From: Bacteroidales bacterium
GTDB taxonomy: Bacteria > Bacteroidota > Bacteroidia > Bacteroidales > JAADJA01
Direction of reading: 5' to 3'
Length of the DNA stretch: 5,152 bases
Assembly (NCBI GenBank): GCA_029933495.1
Contig: JAOZOC010000274.1
Location: 1 to 5,152, forward strand
The translations under genes and the position numbers were made by a program. Under the pieces are notes generated by a model. That model saw nothing but the letters and a program-made list of their open reading frames with translations. It searched no databases and was not told the origin of the DNA. The stretch's first letter is position 1. Each line of letters starts with the position of its first letter. Below are positions 1 through 5,152 of the stretch, piece by piece.

Positions 1-20
1 AAAAGGGTAAACTTTCTCAT
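1..20 (-). CDS. Possible start of a gene running off the left edge
   Basis: Read leftward from an ATG at 20-18, the sequence gives M-R-K-F-T-L and is still open at the window edge. A short basic start followed by hydrophobic residues is how many exported or membrane proteins of Bacteroidota begin, so this could be the first codons of a secreted protein. Only six codons are visible, so the product cannot be named and the ATG could be chance. The upstream context is AT-rich with no Shine-Dalgarno sequence, as is usual in this group. A 17-bp dyad lies 48 bp upstream of the ATG. Confidence 0.25.
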
Positions 21-300
21 AACAAAATAATTTTAGTTAGCAAATAATTTATTTAATAATATAATGAATTAACAAATTGTTAATAAAATAAAAATGCAAA
101 TTATTGAAAAGAACGTCTTAAATACTGCAAATACAATAAAATCTGCGCCGAAAATACACAATACACATAACATGTACAAGTAAAAAATAATAATTAATCA
201 ACAATAGAATATTAATAACTTAATATTTCCTTTTATAAGAACAGATGTATCAAAAAATTACAGTACTATTTATAATGAAATCTATACTAAAAATCAATTG
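21..300. other. AT-rich intergenic stretch without a gene
   Basis: This stretch is very AT-rich, with frequent stops in the frames I followed. I saw no tRNA-like fold, no convincing intrinsic terminator after the membrane-protein gene ending at 301, and no exact TAnnTTTG promoter element on either strand. The only structured element I noticed is the perfect inverted repeat at 68-84. The region may hold the 3' untranslated end of the membrane-protein transcript and the upstream region of a leftward gene starting near position 20. Confidence 0.6.
68..84. repeat. Perfect 17-bp inverted repeat
   Basis: ATTAACAA and TTGTTAAT flank a single A, giving 8-bp arms with no mismatch. A symmetric site of this size upstream of a possible leftward start (position 20) could be an operator for a dimeric regulator. 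The surrounding sequence is so AT-rich that a chance palindrome is quite possible. There is no U-tract beside it and the spacer is one base, so it is not a terminator. Confidence 0.35.
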
Positions 301-756
301 TTATTCTGCCTTTGCCTGTTTTGCTTTCCCGGAATTTATCATCTTCTTAATCTTAACCGAGTAAAAAAACATTAAAAGTACGATACCAATTAATGTAATA
401 TATTCAGGCATATAGCCATATCCTGAAAAAATCAAAACAAAAATAGTAATAATTGTTAAACCCAAGTAAATAATGAATCCTTTGTATTTTAGTCTCCATA
501 TTAACAAACCGCTCCAAAGTGTCAAACCAAAAATAAGAAGAGCGGTTATTGAGATTATTAATACTCTGAATTCTTCAAAATTTTGGTTAGGCAAGTAATC
601 ATTCAGGACTTCTGTAACCCACTTATAATTAATAGATAATATAAGAGTTATTAATGTCAAAGCACCGGAATATGTTAAAATCACTATATTTAATACAGAT
701 AGAAAAAAGGGCCTTTCTAAAAGGGGTTCCGGATTTGTTGAATTTACCTTATTCAT
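301..756 (-). CDS. Small four-helix membrane protein, function unknown
   Basis: This encodes a 151-residue integral membrane protein that I cannot assign to a named family. The start is an ordinary ATG and the stop is TAA. After a polar N-terminus ending in P-L-L-E-R-P there are four likely membrane segments at about residues 17-42, 65-88, 92-112 and 117-134. A hydrophilic loop (about 43-64) follows the first segment, and the C-terminal tail is Lys/Ala-rich and basic (about 135-151). No catalytic or binding motif is visible. It resembles the protein encoded just upstream (789-1208): both have ERP before helix 1, an aromatic/basic turn between helices 2 and 3 (here IWRLKYKGF), and a YS...KM ending after helix 4. 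The two genes are 32 bp apart on the same strand and are probably cotranscribed after a tandem duplication. The role is unknown. Confidence 0.75.
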   Translation of the reverse strand: MNKVNSTNPEPLLERPFFLSVLNIVILTYSGALTLITLILSINYKWVTEVLNDYLPNQNFEEFRVLIISITALLIFGLTLWSGLLIWRLKYKGFIIYLGLTIITIFVLIFSGYGYMPEYITLIGIVLLMFFYSVKIKKMINSGKAKQAKAE

Positions 757-788
757 AATAATTATAAATTACAAAATAGAGAAAAAAA

Positions 789-1208
789 TCAGGTCATTTG
801 TCTGAGATTTGTGCTGTATGCAAATATGAAAGCGGCTGTAACCAATAGCGGCAGGAATGAAAACTGATAGTTTGGAATTGTAGTTAAGGGTAAAATAATG
901 AGAAAAATTTGGGATGCAGTATATAAATGAAATCCTGTTTTTCGCATTTTCCACATCATAATTGCTCCCATAATGGATATTGTATAAAGTACAAAACCAA
1001 TTGTAAAGTAGCTTTTTTTTGCTGTCAAGATTACTTCTACCCCTGGAAAGTCGGAATAATACTCCTTAATAATGTTCATAACTTCATCGTGCGACATTGA
1101 TACAAAAAGAAAAGAGAATGCACTCATGCCGCTTCCAATGAATGTTAGTATTAACAGAACTGTTATCAGCACAGGCCTTTCCGGTTTTTTATTTTCATCA
1201 ATTTCCAA
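789..1208 (-). CDS. Small four-helix membrane protein, paralogue of its neighbour, TTG start
   Basis: This encodes a 139-residue integral membrane protein of unknown function. Four membrane segments are likely at about residues 13-37, 66-88, 92-110 and 116-132, with a polar, partly acidic loop at about 38-62. The pattern KPERP, then an aliphatic helix with a GSG, then MWKMRKTGF with LY shortly after it, is one I associate with small uncharacterised Bacteroidota membrane proteins. It is shared with the downstream gene at 301-756. The start codon is TTG at 1208-1206. The nearest upstream in-frame codon of note is a TAA four codons earlier, and the first in-frame ATG is residue 28, inside helix 1, so starting there would destroy that helix and the conserved ERP. 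The hutH terminator lies between this gene and hutH, so it probably has its own promoter in 1209-1254, but I see no good -7 match there. Confidence 0.72.
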   Translation of the reverse strand: MEIDENKKPERPVLITVLLILTFIGSGMSAFSFLFVSMSHDEVMNIIKEYYSDFPGVEVILTAKKSYFTIGFVLYTISIMGAIMMWKMRKTGFHLYTASQIFLIILPLTTIPNYQFSFLPLLVTAAFIFAYSTNLRQMT

Positions 1209-1254
1209 AGTGCGACTTTATTAATTTATATGAGAAACTAAATACAAAGGAAAT

Positions 1255-1285
1255 GAAAAAAGCTACTCAGATGAGCAGCTTTTCC
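1255..1285 (-). terminator. Intrinsic terminator of the ammonia-lyase gene
   Basis: On the minus strand, AAAAGCTGCTC (1283-1273) and GAGTAGCTTTT (1268-1258) can pair over 11 bp, with one G-U wobble, around an ATCT loop. The 3' arm runs into a tract of six T (1261-1256). This is a textbook rho-independent terminator, beginning about 10 bases after the lyase stop codon at 1293. On the plus strand the wobble becomes an A-C mismatch, although that strand also ends the stem in T residues, so some bidirectional activity is possible. Confidence 0.85.
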
Positions 1286-1292
1286 AAAATTC

Positions 1293-2816
1293 CTATTCCA
1301 GTTCTCCAATTTCCTTTTCAACCTCTTCAAGTATTTCGCAGGATTTAACCAGCTCTTTCATTGCATTATGGTCGTTATACAGAGGACGGTCAATTTCAAG
1401 AAAATCAACATACTTGCGGACAACCTCTTTTGCTTTAGTAACCCCTTTGCCAAAGCTATACTCCCTGAAGTCAAGAGCCTGGGCAGCAGCCATAAATTCG
1501 ATTCCCAGGATTCCGTAAGCATTATCAAGGATCTGGAAATTTTTTATAGCAGTATTCATTCCCATTGAAACGAAATCTTCCTGATCGGCAGCGGCAGGAA
1601 TGGATTGAATTGAGGCGGGAGTAGAAAGAATTTTCTGCTCGACAATCTGCATATCTGCTGTATATTGACTCAGCATAAGTCCTGAGAACATACCTGCTCC
1701 TTTTGTCAGGAAGGGCGGAAGTCCAACGCTAAGAGCAGGATTGTTTAATCTGTTCATTCGACGTTCTGACATAACTGATACCATTGTGATAGCTATTCCG
1801 GCCATATCCATAGGTAGCGAAACCGGTGTTCCCTGGAAGTTTGCTCCTGAGAGTTGCATATTCTCATCAGGGAAAAATATTGGGTTATCACCAACACCAT
1901 TTAGCTCAATTTCAACCTGTGAGCGTGCATAGTCAAGGGCATCGCGCGCAGCCCCGATAACCTGGGGTGTTGAGCGCATTGAATAGGCATCCTGTACTTT
2001 GTGTGGTACTATTTCTTCTTTTAAATCGCCTCCACTTACAAGCCTGTTAATGTTTTCAGCACTTTTGACAGCTCCTTTAAATCCTCTTACTTCGTGCAAT
2101 TTTTTTGTGTATGGACCCATATTGGCTTTCAAGGCTTCGAGCGACATAGCCGCTGCAATTTCAGCCTGATTAAGCCAGTGGAAGGCATCATGTAGAAACA
2201 GAGCACTCATAGCTGTCAGGACATTTGAGCCGTTGATAATTCCCAGTCCGTCTCTTGCCATAAGTCCGGGAGTTTTAATTCCTGCCTTTTTCATTGCATC
2301 TTTTCCCGATAAAAGCTCACCTTTATAAAAGGCTTTCCCTTCTCCCATCATTAGCAATGCAATTTGCGACATAGGAGCCAGATCACCGGAAGCTCCTACA
2401 GAGCCTTTCCTGCAAACAGAAGGTGTTACTCCTTTATTTAGCATTTCGACGAGTGTGAGAGTTATTTCCGGGCGGATTCCCGAATTTCCGTGCGCATGAA
2501 CATTGATCCTGCCCAGCATAGCACCTCTTACATATTCAAGTGGCATTGGTTCACCAATACCGGCAGCATGATTATAAATCAGGTATTTCTGGAAATCCTT
2601 AACCTGGTCATCATTGAGAACTACTTCCGAAAATTCACCGATACCTGTGTTAACTCCGTACATTATTTCATGCTTTTCTATTTTTCCCTCAAGCATAGTA
2701 CGGCACTTTATTATTCTTTCAAGAGCCTCGGGATGAAGCTCAACTTTTTCGTTGTGGCGGGCAACTTTGACAATATCTTTAATTGTCAGTCCCGACCCTT
2801 TTACTATATATGTCAT
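1293..2816 (-). CDS. hutH: Histidine ammonia-lyase (MIO aromatic amino acid lyase family)
   Basis: The likely reaction is non-oxidative deamination of L-histidine to urocanate and ammonia, the first step of histidine breakdown, in the cytoplasm. The 507 residues match the full family length. The A142-S143-G144 triad in GSVGASGDLAP would form the MIO electrophile. Other recognisable active-site positions are Y53 (YGVNTG), H83 (NHAAGIG), N195 (INGS), Q275, Y278 and R281 (QDAYSMR), F327 (GANF) and E413 (DQEDFVSMG). These agree with the histidine lyase numbering I recall. The sequence differs from typical Bacteroidota HutH: the family's QEDH is QEDF here, and the motif after ASG reads MSQIAL instead of LAHLSL. 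Another aromatic or related substrate is therefore possible. No hutU, hutI or hutG is in view. The ATG start precedes the standard N-terminus, and a strong terminator follows the TAG stop. Family assignment is near certain; the substrate is less so. Confidence 0.9.
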   Translation of the reverse strand: MTYIVKGSGLTIKDIVKVARHNEKVELHPEALERIIKCRTMLEGKIEKHEIMYGVNTGIGEFSEVVLNDDQVKDFQKYLIYNHAAGIGEPMPLEYVRGAMLGRINVHAHGNSGIRPEITLTLVEMLNKGVTPSVCRKGSVGASGDLAPMSQIALLMMGEGKAFYKGELLSGKDAMKKAGIKTPGLMARDGLGIINGSNVLTAMSALFLHDAFHWLNQAEIAAAMSLEALKANMGPYTKKLHEVRGFKGAVKSAENINRLVSGGDLKEEIVPHKVQDAYSMRSTPQVIGAARDALDYARSQVEIELNGVGDNPIFFPDENMQLSGANFQGTPVSLPMDMAGIAITMVSVMSERRMNRLNNPALSVGLPPFLTKGAGMFSGLMLSQYTADMQIVEQKILSTPASIQSIPAAADQEDFVSMGMNTAIKNFQILDNAYGILGIEFMAAAQALDFREYSFGKGVTKAKEVVRKYVDFLEIDRPLYNDHNAMKELVKSCEILEEVEKEIGELE

Positions 2817-2974
2817 TTTGTTTTTTTTATTAATTCATTTATTGTCCTAATATTGGGTTTGCCTTTCAGAAATCAGAAAAAAGACTTTAGCTGAAAAGTG
2901 CTGTGCGGTTAATACTTATCTTAAATTTTAAAATCCAACTTTTCATTGCAGTTATGCTTTTAATTTAAAGGGGG

Positions 2975-2982
2975 TAAAGATA
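2975..2982 (-). promoter_or_regulatory. Candidate -7 element for the ammonia-lyase gene
   Basis: Read on the minus strand this is TATCTTTA, one base away from the Bacteroidota -7 consensus TAnnTTTG. It points toward the lyase gene and would leave a leader of roughly 150 bases. No convincing -33 element was found, and no better match lies closer to the ATG. This is a weak call. Confidence 0.22.
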
Positions 2983-3014
2983 TATTTTTTTATTATGCAA
3001 TCAATTAATTTTTA

Positions 3015-3022
3015 TACTTTTG
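3015..3022 (+). promoter_or_regulatory. Bacteroidota-type -7 promoter element for the thioredoxin-like gene
   Basis: TACTTTTG matches the Bacteroidota primary sigma -7 consensus TAnnTTTG exactly and is followed by GCCGCCC, a GC step often seen at starts in this group. It sits 20 bases before the ATG at 3043, implying a leader of only about 10-15 bases that is A-rich (AAAAAAAGTAGAAA). The -33 region (about 2990-2996) is T/A-rich but lacks a clean TTTG. Confidence 0.7.
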
Positions 3023-3042
3023 CCGCCCAAAAAAAGTAGAAA

Positions 3043-3375
3043 ATGCGACAGGAAACAAGAGATATTGAACAATTGCAGAAGATTATTAAGAGCGAAGATG
3101 CTGTTATGCTCTATTTTTATAATGATGACTGTCCTCCATGCTTAAGCCTCAGGCCAAAGGTGGAATCTCTGTTAGATGAGTCGTTTCCTGAAATGAGTAT
3201 GATCTATGTAAATTCAAAGAGTCATCCTGAGATTCCGGCAAGTTATGGAGTATTTGCAAATCCAACATTAATGTTATTTTTTGACGGAAAAGAATTTAAA
3301 CGCTTCAGTAAATATATTTCCACAAGTGAATTGCACCAGGCAATTGAGAGGTATTATAATATAATATTTGCATAG
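3043..3375 (+). CDS. Thioredoxin-like protein with CPPC active site
   Basis: This encodes a 110-residue single-domain thioredoxin-fold protein, probably a cytoplasmic disulfide oxidoreductase, with no signal peptide or membrane segment. The redox motif is C30-P-P-C33 at the start of helix 1 (DDCPPCLSLRPKV). The cis-proline loop is N73-P74-T75 (FANPTLMLFF), followed by the usual DGKE beta-hairpin and a C-terminal helix. The length fits a bare thioredoxin domain. Two classical features are missing. The Trp before the first Cys is Asp29, and the buried Asp equivalent to E. coli D26 is occupied by Tyr24. CPPC in place of CGPC is also expected to alter redox potential, so a specialised partner is more likely than general thioredoxin duty. 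It is transcribed away from hutH, from its own promoter at 3015-3022. Its 3' end converges on the broken toxin gene, 33 bp away, with no clear terminator. I recognise it as a Bacteroidota thioredoxin-family type; the partner is unknown. Confidence 0.85.
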   Translation: MRQETRDIEQLQKIIKSEDAVMLYFYNDDCPPCLSLRPKVESLLDESFPEMSMIYVNSKSHPEIPASYGVFANPTLMLFFDGKEFKRFSKYISTSELHQAIERYYNIIFA

Positions 3376-3408
3376 GATATTTTTAAGGTACTGAATCTAA
3401 TCATGAAG

Positions 3409-3635
3409 TTAAGCCATTGCAAGTTTATGTGGGTCAATAATTACCAAATTCTCTATTTTTATAAAGTCTTTTATATTTCTGGTTATTAATACCATTTTGT
3501 TTTCAATTGCTGTTGCAGCAATAATTGCATCCGGTATTTTAATCTTATATTCCTTTCTTAGAGAAATTGTCTTGTTAACGATATTTTCAGATAATCAATT
3601 ACAGCATTTGAATCAATTAGATATCTCTGTTCCAT
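3409..3635 (-). pseudogene. VapC-type PIN-domain toxin, central part deleted and frame broken
   Basis: From the ATG at 3635 the reading begins MEQRYLIDSNAVIDYL, a typical PIN-domain start with the first catalytic Asp (D8). It then drifts into K-I-S-L-T-R-Q-F-L and stops at 3558. The rest of the toxin continues in another frame from about 3594 to the TAA at 3409. This part carries LRKEYKIKIPDAIIAATA with the third acidic site, LITRNIKDF with the fourth, and a final VIIDPHK. Intact relatives are about 125-135 residues; only about 16 plus 61 remain. The missing 50-60 residues would include the second catalytic acid (the Glu in the central helix). In the second frame a TGA immediately precedes 3594, so the C-terminal part cannot be made alone except from an internal ATG too late to matter. 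The ATG overlaps the end of the antitoxin gene by 19 bp, the usual operon arrangement. An RNase toxin activity is therefore lost. Confidence 0.85.
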
Positions 3636-3829
3636 TGGTTACGACTTTGAGTGATGCTATCCTGTAACTCTTTGGCAATATTTTTAGGTAACTTCCCGGC
3701 ATACTTATCGGAAAGTTTAATATTATTCATATGATTATCATCCAAAATACGTAATAGGTCAAGATCTTCAAGTTCTTTGAGAAGCTGCAAAGTTTTTTTT
3801 GTTGTAAGTTGTATTATAACCGTATCCAT
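3617..3829 (-). CDS. Small antitoxin of a VapBC-like toxin-antitoxin pair
   Basis: This encodes a 70-residue, highly charged, presumably cytoplasmic protein that matches in layout the antitoxins paired with PIN toxins in Bacteroidota. A short beta-like start (TVIIQLTTKKTLQLLKELED) is followed by a charged linker and a C-terminal helix ending in a Trp-containing tail (SRNQWNRDI), which in such families wraps the toxin. No clear ribbon-helix-helix or AbrB domain is evident, so the DNA-binding mode is unclear. The ATG at 3829 follows an A-rich leader, and a TATATTTG promoter element lies 32 bases upstream. Its last codons overlap the toxin start by 19 bp, implying translational coupling. The antitoxin frame is complete although its toxin is destroyed, so it may be a recent relic or be kept for autoregulation or for neutralising a related toxin elsewhere. 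The assignment relies on context plus sequence pattern. Confidence 0.75.
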   Translation of the reverse strand: MDTVIIQLTTKKTLQLLKELEDLDLLRILDDNHMNNIKLSDKYAGKLPKNIAKELQDSITQSRNQWNRDI

Positions 3830-3861
3830 AATAAAAAGACATTAAAAAAATCAATATTATG

Positions 3862-3869
3862 CAAATATA
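3862..3869 (-). promoter_or_regulatory. Bacteroidota-type -7 promoter element for the antitoxin-toxin operon
   Basis: On the minus strand this reads TATATTTG, an exact match to TAnnTTTG, 32 bases upstream of the antitoxin ATG. The -33 region would fall in the last codons of hisS (about 3883-3890) and shows no clear TTTG. No hairpin terminator separates hisS from the antitoxin gene, so read-through from hisS could add to expression. Confidence 0.6.
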
Positions 3870-3874
3870 GTAAA

Positions 3875-5152
3875 TTATTGTTGAACCATCAATAATAATT
3901 CTTCAAAATCCACACTCTTCTGCTCCCCTGTTTTCATATTCTTCAATGTGAAAGTATTGGAATTCACCTCCTGTTCACCGGCAAGCACAACGAAGGGAAT
4001 ATTTTTGTTGTTCGCGTAATTCAACTGCTTTTTGAGTTTGGCTGCATCCGGGAACATCTCTGTATTAATTCCATTCTCTCTTAATTTCGCTACATAAGGC
4101 AAGCAGTATTTCTCCTCCTCTTTTCCGAAATTGATGAACAGAACATGGGTTGTAGCCGAAGTATCTTTTGGGAATAGATTCTTTTCGAGCATTACATCGT
4201 AAATCCTGTCGGCACCAAAAGAGACACCAACACCTGAAACATCCGGCAGGCCAAATATTCCTGTCAGGTCGTCATACCTGCCGCCACCGCAAATGCTGCC
4301 CATTTGTACATCATTTGCTTTTACTTCAATAATAGCTCCAGTGTAGTAGTTCAACCCGCGGGCAAGCGTAAGGTCAAGCTCAACCTTCGATACCAGCCTA
4401 ATGTTTTTTAGATATTCGAAAACAGTTGTCATCTCCTCTATTCCTTTTTTACCTGTCTCAGTTGATTCAAGCAATTTTTCAAGAAAGGCCAGTTTTTGAT
4501 CTGTTGTGCCTTCAAAAGTGAGAATATCACCAATTTGCTCTATCCCTTTATCTGAAATATCAGACAAGCGAAGCTCTTCCTTAACCTTTTCAATCCCAAT
4601 TTTGTCAAGCTTATCAATGGCAACGGTTATAGCAGTAAATTTTTCAGTCTCACCAATATATTCCGCAATTCCGTAAAGTATTTTTCTGTTGTTCAGACTG
4701 ATGGTAGTGTCTATATTCAACTTTACGAAAATATCATTGATTATCTGAACAAGTTCAACCTCATTCAGCAACGAGCGGCTTCCTATCACATCCACATCGC
4801 ACTGAAAAAATTCGCGATAGCGTCCTTTCTGAGGTCTGTCAGCTCTCCAAACCGGCTGAATCTGAAATCGCTTGAAAGGAAATGTTATGTCGTTGCGGTG
4901 CTGTACAACATAACGTGCAAATGGAACTGTAAGGTCATAGCGTAATCCTTTTTCAGTTATATATCTCACTATTTCATTTGCTTCCGGACTTTCCAATTTG
5001 TCAACCGGAACTTTTTTTAGAAAATCACCCGAATTGAGGGTTTTAAAAAGAAGTTTGTCACCTTCATCACCATATTTCCCAAGAAGTGTGGAAAGGTTTT
5101 CCATTGCAGGAGTCTCAATGGGGAGGTAGCCGTAGAGTTTAAAAATAGATTT
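3875..5152 (-). CDS. hisS: Histidyl-tRNA synthetase, N-terminus cut by the window edge
   Basis: This class II synthetase charges tRNA-His with histidine using ATP, in the cytoplasm, as a homodimer. The frame stays open to the right edge: before the ATG at 5104 it reads KSIFKLYGYLPIETPA, which is the conserved HisRS motif 1 region. That Met is internal (residue 17 of 425 visible), and only about 25-30 residues are missing. In visible numbering, motif 2 is R103-ADRPQKGRYREFFQ, the HisRS-specific histidine-binding loop is L263-ARGLNYYTG, GGGRYDDL is at 289-296, and motif 3 is GVGVSFGADR at 307-316. The anticodon-binding domain begins near 335 (THVLFINFG) and runs to the end, including the FPDAAKLKKQLNYAN stretch. 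All hallmark residues are present and the gene looks functional. It lies 45 bp upstream of the antitoxin gene on the same strand, with no terminator between them. Its promoter is outside the window. Confidence 0.97.
   Translation of the reverse strand, partial: KSIFKLYGYLPIETPAMENLSTLLGKYGDEGDKLLFKTLNSGDFLKKVPVDKLESPEANEIVRYITEKGLRYDLTVPFARYVVQHRNDITFPFKRFQIQPVWRADRPQKGRYREFFQCDVDVIGSRSLLNEVELVQIINDIFVKLNIDTTISLNNRKILYGIAEYIGETEKFTAITVAIDKLDKIGIEKVKEELRLSDISDKGIEQIGDILTFEGTTDQKLAFLEKLLESTETGKKGIEEMTTVFEYLKNIRLVSKVELDLTLARGLNYYTGAIIEVKANDVQMGSICGGGRYDDLTGIFGLPDVSGVGVSFGADRIYDVMLEKNLFPKDTSATTHVLFINFGKEEEKYCLPYVAKLRENGINTEMFPDAAKLKKQLNYANNKNIPFVVLAGEQEVNSNTFTLKNMKTGEQKSVDFEELLLMVQQ

Noticed and set aside
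769..954. Minus-strand 61-codon frame inside the second membrane-protein gene
   Set aside because: It is an out-of-frame shadow of the 789-1208 gene and shows no domain or membrane pattern of its own.
1209..1254. Promoter for the membrane-protein pair (TTTG at 1245-1248 on the minus strand, with TATAAATT downstream)
   Set aside because: The spacing is about 14 bases and the downstream box does not match TAnnTTTG, so it is too weak to annotate.
2490..2894. Plus-strand open frame of 134 codons, plus the shorter plus-strand frames at 1142-1348, 1368-1568 and 1741-1932
   Set aside because: All lie wholly or mostly antisense to the ammonia-lyase or membrane-protein genes, whose family motifs are unmistakable or whose paralogy is clear. 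Their translations look like no known protein.
3875..5104. hisS starting at the ATG at 5104
   Set aside because: The frame continues upstream to the window edge and encodes conserved HisRS residues (YGYLPIETPA), so this Met is internal and the gene is partial at the right edge.
1293..5152. A histidine-linked gene cluster (hutH plus hisS)
   Set aside because: The two genes are separated by a divergent thioredoxin gene and a toxin-antitoxin remnant, and hutH has its own terminator. Their shared substrate is most likely coincidence.
1..5152. CRISPR arrays, tRNA or rRNA genes, insertion sequences and prophage signals
   Set aside because: Reading both strands, I found no repeated spacer-like units, no cloverleaf-like segments, no transposase motifs and no terminal inverted repeats.

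Overview
The window looks like chromosomal DNA of a Bacteroidota (Bacteroidetes) organism. The base composition is AT-rich, starts are preceded by A-rich stretches instead of Shine-Dalgarno sequences, two intergenic sites match the Bacteroidota -7 promoter element TAnnTTTG, and the HisRS, thioredoxin and toxin-antitoxin proteins resemble Bacteroidota families. This assignment rests on recognition and was not checked by a database search.

Layout, left to right. Positions 1-300 are very AT-rich and hold no complete gene. A gene may begin at the extreme left edge on the minus strand (M-R-K-F-T-L), and there is a perfect 17-bp dyad at 68-84. Positions 301-1208 carry two small four-helix membrane proteins on the minus strand. 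They are 32 bp apart, recognisably paralogous, and of unknown function. Positions 1293-2816 (minus) encode a 507-residue MIO-type ammonia-lyase, best called histidine ammonia-lyase (hutH). A strong intrinsic terminator follows directly (1255-1285), so hutH is probably a single-gene transcript. Divergent from it, 3043-3375 (plus) encodes a single-domain thioredoxin-like protein with a CPPC active site and a clear promoter.

Positions 3409-3829 (minus) hold a type II toxin-antitoxin locus. The small antitoxin gene is intact, but the PIN-domain (VapC-type) toxin gene that overlaps its end is broken. Only the first ~16 and last ~61 codons survive, in different frames, and the middle of the domain is gone. 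Positions 3875-5152 (minus) are histidyl-tRNA synthetase (hisS), which runs off the right edge and lacks only its extreme N-terminus.

The genes do not form one pathway. hutH and hisS both deal with histidine, but they lie in separate transcription units with unrelated genes between them, and no other hut gene is visible. I found no convincing new biological system. The points most worth a second look are the gutted toxin beside an intact antitoxin, the non-canonical active-site signature of the lone ammonia-lyase, and the duplicated membrane-protein pair, one copy of which appears to start with TTG.
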